Shown here: positions 1-6,994 of the stretch, in pieces
Layout of the letters: each line of letters starts with the position of its first letter
How positions within the stretch are numbered: the first letter of the stretch is position 1
Source of the DNA: CBDTYW01 sp965364735
GTDB lineage: Bacteria > Actinomycetota > Nitriliruptoria > Nitriliruptorales > Nitriliruptoraceae
Length of the DNA: 29,074 nucleotides
Assembly: GCA_965364735.1 (NCBI GenBank)
Contig: CBDTYW010000012.1
Span: forward strand, 1-29,074
Direction: 5' to 3'
Made by a program: the position numbers and the translations under genes
Notes under the pieces: model-generated
Told to the model about the DNA's origin: nothing
The model's input: only the letters and a program-made list of their open reading frames with translations
The model's database searches: none

Positions 1-1976
1 TCGGCGATGCCGTGCTGCTCGGCGAGGCGTGGGTGCATCTCGACGAGTGGTTCGGGGTACTGCGCGACGAGCGGGCCGATGCGTCGTGTCTGCGTGCCGG
101 ACAGGTACTGGCTGACGACCCGCCCGGTGGTGAGCCAGACGGGGTAGGCGTCGTCGACGACCTCGGCGGGATCCCGGTACGGCGCAGGCAGGAACTTGCC
201 ACGCCCGTCGGCAGTCGGGAACACGCCATCCTCGAACAGCCGTGGCGTCCCGGGGTGATCGATCTCCGGGCACGGCCAGAACACGCCCTGCTCGTCCTCG
301 ATCCGTTGCCAGGTGATGCCGTAGTAGTCGGCCGCGCTGCCGCGCGAGGCGACCCGCAGCTCGTTGAACATGTCCTCGGTCGTCACGAAGTGGTCGAAGT
401 ACTTGCCGCGGCCGAGACGGCGGGCGATGTCGAGGAGGATCTCCCAGTCCTTGCGGGCGTTCCCCGGGGGATCGATCGCCTGGTTGATCTTGATGACCCG
501 CCCCTCGGCGCTCGTCGTGGTGCCCTCGTCCTCCTCGTGCAGTGATCCCGGCAGGACGATGTCGGCGTACTGGGCGGACTCGGAGAGGAAGAAGTCGATG
601 TTGGCGTAGAACTCGAGCTTCTCGAGCGCGGCGCGGGTGTGGGCCGTGTCGGGCAACGACACCGCGGGGTTGAAGCAGATCGAGAGCAGGCCACGGATCT
701 CACCGCGATGGATCGCCTCGATGATCTCCTGGGCCGTGATCCCCTTGCCGGGGATCTCGTCGACGTCGCAGCCCCAGACCTCGGCGACCTCGGCACGATG
801 GACCGGGTTGGTGATGTCCCGGTTCCCCGGAAGCTGGTCGCACTTGTGGCCGTGCTCGCGACCACCCTGGCCGTTGCCCTGTCCCGTGATGGTGGTGACG
901 CCGCAGCCCGGCTTGCCGTACTTCCCGGTCGCAAGGCCGAGGTTGATGCAGGCCGTGACGTTGTCGACGCCCTTGGTGTGGTGCTCGATGCCGCGAGCGT
1001 GCAGGAGCATCCCGGTCTCGGAAGTGCCCCAGAGCTCGGCCGCCTGCATGATGCGGGACTTCGGGACCCCACAGATCTCCTCGGCCCAGGCCAGGGTGTG
1101 GGTGGAGACGGCCTCGGCAGCGGCTTCGAAGCCGGTCGTGTGGGCCTCGATGAAGTCGTGGTCCAGCCAGTCGCGCTCGATCAGGACGTTCAGCACCGCC
1201 CCGAGCAGGGCCGAGTCCGTCCCGGGCTTGAGGCCGAGGAAGACGTCGGCGGTCCGGGCGATCGGCGTCACGCGTGGATCCTGGACGATGAGCTTCGCGC
1301 CGTTGTCGCGTGCCCTCCAGATGTAGCTGGTCGTGATGGGGGCGCACTCGGCGACGTTCGTGCCGGCGAGCCAGATCACCTGCGCGCGGGGGATGTCGTC
1401 CCACGAGTTGCTGGCGCGATCGATCCCAAGCGAGCGCTTGTTCGCGGCGCCCGCGCTCACCATGCACAGGCGCCCGTTGTAGTCGAGGTTCGCGGTCCCC
1501 AACGCGAGACGGGCGAACTTGCCGACCAGGTAGGACTTCTCGTTGGTCAGCGACACTCCGGACAGCATCGCGAAGGCGTCCGGGCCGTGCTCGCCCTGGA
1601 TGCGTCGGATCTCGTCGACGGTGCGGGTCAGCGCCCGGTCCCAGCTGACCGTCCGGTAGCCGTCAGCGCTCTGCGGGTCGCGCTCGAGCGGATCGAGGAG
1701 GCGGTCGGGGTGGCTGCCCTGCAGGTAGCGCTTGACGCCCTTCGGGCAGAGCTTCCCCTCGTTGAACGGGAAGTCGTAGTCGGGCTCGAAGCCGACGACA
1801 CGGTTGTCCTTGACCTTCAGGTACAGGCTGCACTGCTGCCCGCAGAAGCAGCAGTGCGTCCGGGTCATGTGGTCGACGTCGTCCACGTCGCGCTGCCAGC
1901 CACCCGGGGGCGCGTGGTTGAGGTTCGGGCCGTAGCGCTCGATCAGCGCCTCGTCACTCAGGGGTCGTGTCGACAT
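1..1976 (-). CDS. Molybdopterin oxidoreductase, nitrate reductase-like catalytic subunit (3' end cut by window)
   Basis: The gene reads leftward from an ATG at 1976 and runs off the window, leaving about 658 residues. Residues 42, 45, 49 and 77 are cysteines in the order CxxC-x3-C-x27-C followed by PKG, the N-terminal 4Fe-4S site of bis-MGD enzymes. Cys171 in the motif RLCMVSA sits where NapA/NasC-type nitrate reductases carry the cysteine that ligates molybdenum, so a nitrate reductase is favoured over a selenocysteine formate dehydrogenase. The last visible part (TGRVVSQYLSGT, then VEMHPRLAEQHGI) is the start of the C-terminal dinucleotide-binding domain, so perhaps 80-120 residues are missing. 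No Tat signal is visible, which suggests a cytoplasmic enzyme. The ATG overlaps the stop codon of the upstream membrane gene (TGATG), so the two are probably translationally coupled. The substrate is inferred; another oxyanion or formate cannot be excluded. Confidence 0.88.
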   Translation of the reverse strand, partial: MSTRPLSDEALIERYGPNLNHAPPGGWQRDVDDVDHMTRTHCCFCGQQCSLYLKVKDNRVVGFEPDYDFPFNEGKLCPKGVKRYLQGSHPDRLLDPLERDPQSADGYRTVSWDRALTRTVDEIRRIQGEHGPDAFAMLSGVSLTNEKSYLVGKFARLALGTANLDYNGRLCMVSAGAANKRSLGIDRASNSWDDIPRAQVIWLAGTNVAECAPITTSYIWRARDNGAKLIVQDPRVTPIARTADVFLGLKPGTDSALLGAVLNVLIERDWLDHDFIEAHTTGFEAAAEAVSTHTLAWAEEICGVPKSRIMQAAELWGTSETGMLLHARGIEHHTKGVDNVTACINLGLATGKYGKPGCGVTTITGQGNGQGGREHGHKCDQLPGNRDITNPVHRAEVAEVWGCDVDEIPGKGITAQEIIEAIHRGEIRGLLSICFNPAVSLPDTAHTRAALEKLEFYANIDFFLSESAQYADIVLPGSLHEEDEGTTTSAEGRVIKINQAIDPPGNARKDWEILLDIARRLGRGKYFDHFVTTEDMFNELRVASRGSAADYYGITWQRIEDEQGVFWPCPEIDHPGTPRLFEDGVFPTADGRGKFLPAPYRDPAEVVDDAYPVWLTTGRVVSQYLSGTQTRRIGPLVAQYPEPLVEMHPRLAEQHGIA

Positions 1977-3031
1977 CAGCCAAAGCCTCCAACGCGTTCG
2001 GACTGGGCCAGCGTCACGAGACGGCGCCGACATGGGGGGCAGATCTCCTGCCAGCTTCCACCGCCCTGCTCGGGGCTGATGGAGTAGTCGAACCCGACTG
2101 CTGGCAGGATCTGCTGGAGATCGTCGACCTGCATGCGGCTCGCCCAGGCGGAGCCGCACTCGGTGCACTCGGCCTGCTCACCCTCGGCACCCTCACGCTT
2201 GTAGTAGGCAACGCCGAGGTTGCCGGGGCGCTGGAAGATGTGGAACAGCTTGCCGAAGGGGAGGTACATCAGGCCGAGGATCACGGTCAGCGCATGGGTC
2301 GTGGTCAGGAAGGTGTAGAAGCGGCCTTCCAGCCAGAGGTTGGAGGCGGTGAGCATGAGCCCGGTCACCGAGACGGCGAACAGACCGGCAAGGGCCAGGA
2401 AGTCGCCGCTGCGCTCGACCGCCAGCGCTCCCGCGTCGCGGAGACGGCGGCCGAGGAAGATGAACACCCCGGCAAGGACGAGGACGGCAGCCACGTCGAG
2501 GGCGTGGAACATGAACCAGCCGAAGACGCTGCGCGCGTCGAAGGTGACCGGGGTCTGGAAGTCGGCGATGACGAGCCGGTACTCGCGTGCGACCTGCCCG
2601 ACGGACTCGAAGTGCAGCCAGCCGAACGTCAGCGGGAACGTGACGGCGGCAGCGAGGATGCAGCCCCAGAAGATGAGCTGGTGAGCCAGCCAGCGCCGCA
2701 TCGAGCGTTCTCGGATGAACCCCTGCACGAACAGCTTCGAGACGATCAAGCCGGGCAGCATCAGCAGGTTGCGGTTGCGGTGATCGCCCCGCCACAGCAG
2801 CTGCCATCCGCGCTCGTTGAGCTTCGCGGTGGATGGTCGGCTGAGCCAGACGACATAGCGATAGACGGTGCCGAAGATCGCGAACAACGTCCCGACGAGA
2901 TACCCGATGAGCGCGGCGTCGAACCACGTCAGGCCGCTGCTGCCCAGCACGACGAGGCCGAGCGTGAGCATGACGGCCAGCAGGCCCCACACGACGCCGG
3001 TCGGATCCAGCCGGTTGCTCTTGGTTGTCAC
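1976..3031 (-). CDS. Membrane cytochrome b-like subunit (NarI/HdrE-like) with C-terminal double CxxC domain
   Basis: This 351-residue protein starts at a GTG. Hydrophobic segments lie near residues 11-33, 37-62, 116-140, 169-194, 211-230 and 240-262. Histidines 117, 140, 176, 246 and 264 lie in or next to membrane segments and are candidates for b-heme ligands, as in NarI-type quinol-oxidising subunits. After the last membrane segment a soluble tail of about 85 residues carries CTEC (289-292) and CPPC (331-334), a pattern typical of a rubredoxin or zinc ribbon. The gene overlaps the downstream molybdoenzyme by one base. The likely role is to pass electrons from the quinone pool, perhaps through the Cys4 metal site, to the molybdoenzyme. 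No ferredoxin-like beta subunit lies between the two genes. The family assignment rests on topology and context, not on a recognised signature. Confidence 0.6.
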   Translation of the reverse strand: MTTKSNRLDPTGVVWGLLAVMLTLGLVVLGSSGLTWFDAALIGYLVGTLFAIFGTVYRYVVWLSRPSTAKLNERGWQLLWRGDHRNRNLLMLPGLIVSKLFVQGFIRERSMRRWLAHQLIFWGCILAAAVTFPLTFGWLHFESVGQVAREYRLVIADFQTPVTFDARSVFGWFMFHALDVAAVLVLAGVFIFLGRRLRDAGALAVERSGDFLALAGLFAVSVTGLMLTASNLWLEGRFYTFLTTTHALTVILGLMYLPFGKLFHIFQRPGNLGVAYYKREGAEGEQAECTECGSAWASRMQVDDLQQILPAVGFDYSISPEQGGGSWQEICPPCRRRLVTLAQSERVGGFG

Positions 3032-3211
3032 GGAACTGCCCCATCACGAGGAGGAGGTCTGCCGCGGTGGAGCCTAATGCTGGATAGTGCTCGTCGGGCG
3101 ATGAACTGCGGAGTGCGTCGGCGGTCCTCGAGCGAGCGATGACAACCGGACCGCGGCGATCGTGACCGCCGCCGACCGGGGGATCCGCTGAGCGCAGACC
3201 CCAGCCCGCCG

Positions 3212-3379
3212 TCAGGCGGTGAGCGCGAAGCCCATGCCGGTGCCGGCGGCGACCGCTGCCAGGAGCGCGACCACGCCTGCGCGTGAGCCGTCGCTGCCGA
3301 GGTACACGACCGAGAGGAGGGGCACGATGCTCATCAGCGCCATCATGACCGCGTAGGGGACCAGCTCGACGATGTTCAT
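3212..3379 (-). CDS. 55-residue double-membrane-span small protein
   Basis: A short gene starts at ATG 3379 with a good ribosome site (AAAGGAA, 6-7 bases upstream) and encodes 55 residues. Two hydrophobic segments, about residues 6-28 and 33-53, are joined by a short polar loop (LGSDGSRAG), predicting a helical hairpin in the membrane. It lies 17 bases after the KaiC-XRE-cupin gene on the same strand, so the two are very probably co-transcribed. I do not recognise the family. A membrane anchor, sensor partner or small stress protein are all possible. The 180 bases between it and the cytochrome gene start (3032-3211) show no clear structure. Confidence 0.7.
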   Translation of the reverse strand: MNIVELVPYAVMMALMSIVPLLSVVYLGSDGSRAGVVALLAAVAAGTGMGFALTA

Positions 3380-3396
3380 GGGTGTTCCTTTCGGCT

Positions 3397-4545
3397 TCAG
3401 GTGGGGAGGATCGTCCAGTGCAGGCGGTTCTCGACCGGGCTCGGGTTCGCCCATCCGGTGACGGACGCCCCCTTCGTGAGGAGCGTGTCGCCTTCGTGCA
3501 AGGTCTCGGGGCGACCGCTCAGGTCGAGGTCGACGATGCCGCTGAGCACGGTGATCGCTTCGGCGGACTTGACGGAGAACGGGGTGTCCCGCCCCGACGC
3601 GCCCGCCTGCATCGTCACGAGCCACGACGCTCCGATGGCAGGGTCGGCCACGAGGCGTCGACGGGTGAAGCCGCGGGCCGACTCGGGGGCCGGCTGCGCC
3701 CCGCGACGGGAGATCATGTACTCGAGGTCGGCGGTGGGGTCGGGACCGAACGGGACGCCGAGCACCTCCCAGATGCGGGTGATCGTGTCGGCGGAGACGC
3801 TCCGGGCACCACGTTCGAGCTGGGAGAGCGCTGACGGGCTGATGTCGACCAGGCGGGCGAGCTCTGCCTGCCCGAGCCCACGGTCGGCTCGCGCCTTCTG
3901 GACCTGGTCTCCGATGGACGGGCCGACCGATGCCCGCTCCTCGATCCGGCTGAGGCTGTCGGCGCGCAATGCGACGCGTCGACCGACGGTGACGCGCGGT
4001 CGACCGTCGGCCTTGAGCACCTCGCCGATGAGGGTGTCCTCGTCGCTGCCGGGTCGGAGGTCGACCACGACCTGCGTGATCTCGGTGAGGCGACGGAGGA
4101 ACTTCGGTCGGTGCAGGTCGGGATCCATCGGCCACAGGGCGACGCTGCCGCGTCGGTAGAGGCGTGGACACGCCCACGAGAAGAACTCGAGCGCGTCGTC
4201 GGACCCCCACGCGTTCTGCATGGAGGTCAGGGACCAGAACGCGAACAGGGCGTCGGTTCCGGCGGCTTCGTCCAGCGCGACCACGATGTCCCGCGCTCGT
4301 GCTGAAGCAGCGGGAGGCTCGTTCGGGAGGTCGATGACCGTGACGTCGTCCGGCAGCTCGCCGGGCCATGGCTCGCCAGCTGTGCAGGCCACGAGCCGGC
4401 GCGACTTCCTGGCCCCCACGTAGGAGTCGAGGATCTGGTGCAGCCCAGCTCCGCCGTGGCTCTGGATCACGAGGTTGTCACCGATGCGCACGCCGCCGAT
4501 CAGCTCGTCGAGCGACGCGGTTCCAGTGCTCAGCGGGTCAGTCAT
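3397..4545 (-). CDS. Fusion of degenerate KaiC/RecA-like domain, XRE helix-turn-helix and cupin
   Basis: The 382-residue protein has three visible parts. Residues 1-190 look like a KaiC/Rad55-type RecA fold: the opening TASLDELIGGVRIGDNLVI matches the conserved lead-in to a P-loop, but the loop itself (QSHGGAGLHQ, 28-37) lacks the GKT/S needed for ATP binding. Residues 211-265 form an XRE-type helix-turn-helix (QAELARLVDISPSALSQLE). Residues 290-382 are a cupin-like beta barrel (SAEAITVLSGIVDLDL, then HEGDTLL). XRE-cupin proteins are usually small-molecule-responsive repressors; the extra N-terminal domain may sense a nucleotide or mediate oligomerisation. It lies 68 bases downstream of the GreA-like gene and 17 bases upstream of the small membrane gene. 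It is a reasonable candidate to bind the inverted repeat at 5089-5120. The domain calls are fairly secure; the function is inferred. Confidence 0.8.
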   Translation of the reverse strand: MTDPLSTGTASLDELIGGVRIGDNLVIQSHGGAGLHQILDSYVGARKSRRLVACTAGEPWPGELPDDVTVIDLPNEPPAASARARDIVVALDEAAGTDALFAFWSLTSMQNAWGSDDALEFFSWACPRLYRRGSVALWPMDPDLHRPKFLRRLTEITQVVVDLRPGSDEDTLIGEVLKADGRPRVTVGRRVALRADSLSRIEERASVGPSIGDQVQKARADRGLGQAELARLVDISPSALSQLERGARSVSADTITRIWEVLGVPFGPDPTADLEYMISRRGAQPAPESARGFTRRRLVADPAIGASWLVTMQAGASGRDTPFSVKSAEAITVLSGIVDLDLSGRPETLHEGDTLLTKGASVTGWANPSPVENRLHWTILPT

Positions 4546-4613
4546 CGGGCATGCCTTCGGTCGATCGGGAGGCCAGCGTGGCGAGGTGTCCGACTCGGCG
4601 ACACGTGTGGGCG

Positions 4614-5075
4614 TCAGGTGGCGCGGCTGCGCTCCACGATCGTGCAGGAGTAGTCGCCCTGCGGTGCTCGGACCTTGACGCGGTCGCCAGCCCTTCGTCC
4701 GAGCAGCGCGAGCCCGAGGGGCGAGCGTGCAGAGACGTGGTGATCGGCTGCGACCGCCTCGACGGGGTTGGTCAGCACGACGCGCTCGATCTCACCGTCG
4801 TCGTGCTCGATGGTCACGGCGTCACCGAGCTCGATGATCCGCGGGTCGTCGCTGATCGCCGTCGGGGAGACGGCGCGTTCCAGCACGGAGCGGAGCCGCT
4901 TCACCTCGGCATCGATGTCGACGTGGTCCTCGCCCGGCGATGCGCCGGTCAACGCGGGTGTGTCGGCGAGGTGCCGCTGGCGCTCGACCAGGGTGAACAG
5001 CCGCGACTGCAGGTGTTGACGCCCGTGGTCGGTGAGGACGACGGGGCCGGTGGGGAGGGACTTGAGGTCGACCAC
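4614..5075 (-). CDS. GreA/GreB-family transcription elongation factor-like protein
   Basis: At 153 residues this matches the usual length of Gre factors. The C-terminal half (about 75-150) carries the GreA FKBP-like domain: SARSPLGLALLGRRAGDRV at 115-133 corresponds to the family's SPLGxALLGxxxGD signature, which docks on the RNA polymerase secondary channel rim. The N-terminal half (about 15-70) is a probable antiparallel coiled coil. Its tip lacks the standard ENGDxxENAEY signature but keeps acidic residues (GEDHVDID, 48-55), so transcript-cleavage activity is uncertain. It may be a Gre-like regulator rather than the housekeeping GreA. The start has AAGGAG seven bases upstream. It is the first gene of a minus-strand set with the KaiC-XRE-cupin fusion, and its promoter region shares the inverted repeat with the divergent SDR gene. 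Confidence 0.83.
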   Translation of the reverse strand: MVDLKSLPTGPVVLTDHGRQHLQSRLFTLVERQRHLADTPALTGASPGEDHVDIDAEVKRLRSVLERAVSPTAISDDPRIIELGDAVTIEHDDGEIERVVLTNPVEAVAADHHVSARSPLGLALLGRRAGDRVKVRAPQGDYSCTIVERSRAT

Positions 5076-5088
5076 GGTGGCGCTCCTT

Positions 5089-5120
5089 ATGCTTCATGAA
5101 CAATATGATACATGAAGCAT
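5089..5120. promoter_or_regulatory. Perfect 10-bp inverted repeat (probable operator) between divergent GreA-like and SDR genes
   Basis: The arms ATGCTTCATG (5089-5098) and CATGAAGCAT (5111-5120) are perfect reverse complements separated by 12 AT-rich bases. The spacer holds TATGAT on the plus strand and TATCAT on the minus strand, both resembling a -10 element. This AT-rich island stands out in a very GC-rich window and begins 14 bases upstream of the GreA-like start. An operator that overlaps one or both divergent promoters is the simplest reading. The bound protein is not known; the XRE-cupin protein encoded next to it is a candidate. Confidence 0.7.
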
Positions 5121-5225
5121 CAGGACATGCTCGCTCGCAGGATGACGCTCGGATCTTCTGGCGGTCTCCGCCACGACCTACGGTGCGGAGGTCGCCCGTC
5201 GCTCGACCAGCCAGACAGGAAGCCC

Positions 5226-6089
5226 ATGACCTACGACAGCGTGTTCCGGCCCGAACTGTTCGCGGGGCGTTCGGTACTGATCACGGGGGGTGGATCCGGG
5301 ATCGGGCGCTGCATCGCCCACGAGCTCGCCTCGCTCGGGGCGCACGTGGTGATCACCGGACGGACCGAGCAGAAGCTCGTCGTCGTCGTGGCGGAGATCG
5401 TGGAGGACGGCGGGGCCGCGTCGCACATCGTCGCGGACAACCGTGACCACGAGCAGGTGTCGGCGGCGGTGGCCACGGCGATCGAGGTCGCCGGGCCGAT
5501 CCATGGATTGGTCAACAACGCCGGGGGGCAGTTCCCCGCGATGATGGCGGACCTGTCGACCAAGGGGTTCGAGGCGGTGGTCCGCAACAACCTGACGGGG
5601 ACGTTCACGATGATGCGCGAGGTCTTCACGCAGTCGATGCGCGACACCGGCGGCTCGATCGTGAACATCACCGCGGACCATCACACCGGGTTCCCGATGA
5701 TGTCGCACACGGGTGCCGCGCGCGCTGGCGTCGCGAACCTGACCATGACGGCGGCGCGGGAGTGGGCGCCGCACGGGGTGAGGATCAACGAGGTGGCTCC
5801 TGGGACGATCGCGTCGTCGGGGATGAACACCTACGACCGCGACTTCCAGGAGCAGGTCATCAAGGCGTTCGAGGCGCACACGCCGATGCGTCGGATGGGC
5901 CGTGAAGCCGAGGTCTCGAGCGTGGTCACGTTCCTGCTCTCCGACGCGAGCGCTTACATGACCGGCGGGTGCATCCGTGTCGACGGTGGGACCGACGCCC
6001 ACCGGTCATGGCCGCTGGCGGACACCGTCAACGGGACCGTCTTCGACGGGTTCCACCGTTCCGAGCTGCCGGAGTTCCTCCGCGAGTGA
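5226..6089 (+). CDS. Short-chain dehydrogenase/reductase, peroxisomal enoyl-CoA reductase-like
   Basis: This 287-residue protein has the Rossmann glycine motif GGGSGIG (21-27), NNAG (97-100) and the PG after strand 6 (192-193). The canonical Tyr-x3-Lys pair is absent: the matching segment reads SHTGAARAG (160-168), with Thr in place of Tyr and Arg in place of Lys. This is the pattern I recall from the trans-2-enoyl-CoA reductase (PECR) and 2,4-dienoyl-CoA reductase branches, which act on acyl-CoA double bonds with NADPH. The start at ATG 5226 is chosen because AGGAAG lies just upstream and the Rossmann fold begins normally from it. An in-frame ATG at 5112 would add 38 unconvincing residues and overlap the operator. 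The exact substrate is inferred. Confidence 0.85.
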   Translation: MTYDSVFRPELFAGRSVLITGGGSGIGRCIAHELASLGAHVVITGRTEQKLVVVVAEIVEDGGAASHIVADNRDHEQVSAAVATAIEVAGPIHGLVNNAGGQFPAMMADLSTKGFEAVVRNNLTGTFTMMREVFTQSMRDTGGSIVNITADHHTGFPMMSHTGAARAGVANLTMTAAREWAPHGVRINEVAPGTIASSGMNTYDRDFQEQVIKAFEAHTPMRRMGREAEVSSVVTFLLSDASAYMTGGCIRVDGGTDAHRSWPLADTVNGTVFDGFHRSELPEFLRE

Positions 6090-6197
6090 TCGCCGGGTCG
6101 GGCACATCCTGCATGTGTCCCGGGTTCATGGGTTCTGGGTGGCCCGTCAGGCTCGGTCATGGCACGTTGTCGGGATTCTGTCGACTGGGGAGCAGCT

Positions 6198-6782
6198 GTG
6201 GAACCTGATGATCGCACCGCTCATCGAGCGAAGGTGCATCAGGTTGCCAGCGTGCTCTTCCTGCGCGATGGGTTCGAGACGACGTCGATCGCCGACATCG
6301 AGCAGGCCGCGGGGATCCCGGAGGGCGCGTTCTTCGCGGCCTTCCCTTCGAAGGCTGCCGCGGTCTTCGCCGAAGAGGAGGCCAACACGCAGCGGCTGAT
6401 CGACGGGCTCGGGGCGCGCCCCGCAGGCGAATCGCTCTGCGACGGCTTTGCGGCGGTCCTCGCCGAGTTGGCCGACCTCAGCCCGGCAGCCCGTGAGCGG
6501 GCGTTGCTGGCCGCGCTGCTGAGCGCCGAGAGCGCCGAAGTGCGTTCTCACCATGCTGCCGCGCGTGTTCGTTGGCTCGAGATCATCGCGGCATGGGCCG
6601 CTCCTCGCTTGTCGGAGCGAGCCTCAACGCGCGACGCGGTCGAGTTCGCCGCCATCGCGATGGACTGCGTCGAAGCGGGGATGCAGCGTTGGGTCGAGGC
6701 CGGAGCCACGCTGGACCTTGCCGGGGTGATCACGCGTGAGCTCGCGCAACGCGCGGCGGCCCTCGAGCTGATCGACTGCTGA
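6198..6782 (+). CDS. TetR-family transcriptional regulator
   Basis: The N-terminal helix-turn-helix is typical of TetR proteins: a helix ending in VLFLRDGFETTS, then IADIEQAAGIPEGAFFAAFPSK. An all-helical ligand-binding domain follows, to about 194 residues. I place the start at GTG 6198, which has GGGGAG five bases upstream and leaves the usual short lead-in. ATG 6159 in the same frame is an alternative that would add 13 residues. The gene lies 108 bases after the SDR gene on the same strand and may be co-transcribed with it, so it could regulate the SDR gene or the large secreted-protein gene downstream. No ligand can be named. Confidence 0.9.
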   Translation: MEPDDRTAHRAKVHQVASVLFLRDGFETTSIADIEQAAGIPEGAFFAAFPSKAAAVFAEEEANTQRLIDGLGARPAGESLCDGFAAVLAELADLSPAARERALLAALLSAESAEVRSHHAAARVRWLEIIAAWAAPRLSERASTRDAVEFAAIAMDCVEAGMQRWVEAGATLDLAGVITRELAQRAAALELIDC

Positions 6783-6820
6783 GCAACCGGCAACCGAACC
6801 CGTGACGTCCTCGGGTACGG

Positions 6821-6885
6821 GCTACGGGAGCCCTGGAAGTGACGTCTACGTAGTCGCCAGGGGAGTCTCCGTAGGGCGCTACGGA
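6821..6885. promoter_or_regulatory. Cluster of CTACGK half-sites upstream of the giant PKD gene
   Basis: This stretch holds GCTACGGG (6821), the 8-bp palindrome CTACGTAG (6846-6853), and the perfect inverted repeat TCCGTAG-GGCG-CTACGGA (6868-6885). The same CTACG/CGTAG core therefore occurs four or more times within 65 bases in the only sizeable gap before the giant gene. Repeated half-sites of this kind suggest cooperative binding by a LuxR/NarL-type or similar regulator. The inverted repeat could alternatively be a terminator for the TetR gene. The function is inferred. Confidence 0.45.
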
Positions 6886-6994
6886 TGACAGGCCCGGGCC
6901 GTGCTGTTCGGATGGTGTCGTGCGGCGAGATGTTGCTGAGCGGATGCACCGCGACGGCGATCATCCGGGCCCCGCGGCACCGAACGAGGACATC

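Noticed and set aside
5112..5225. N-terminal extension of the SDR from ATG 5112
   Set aside because: It would begin inside the inverted repeat, lacks a ribosome site, and adds residues unlike the family. ATG 5226 has AGGAAG upstream.
6920..6994. GTG 6920 as start of the giant gene
   Set aside because: No ribosome site precedes it, and it would place 50 polar residues before the signal peptide core. ATG 6995 or 7070 fits better.
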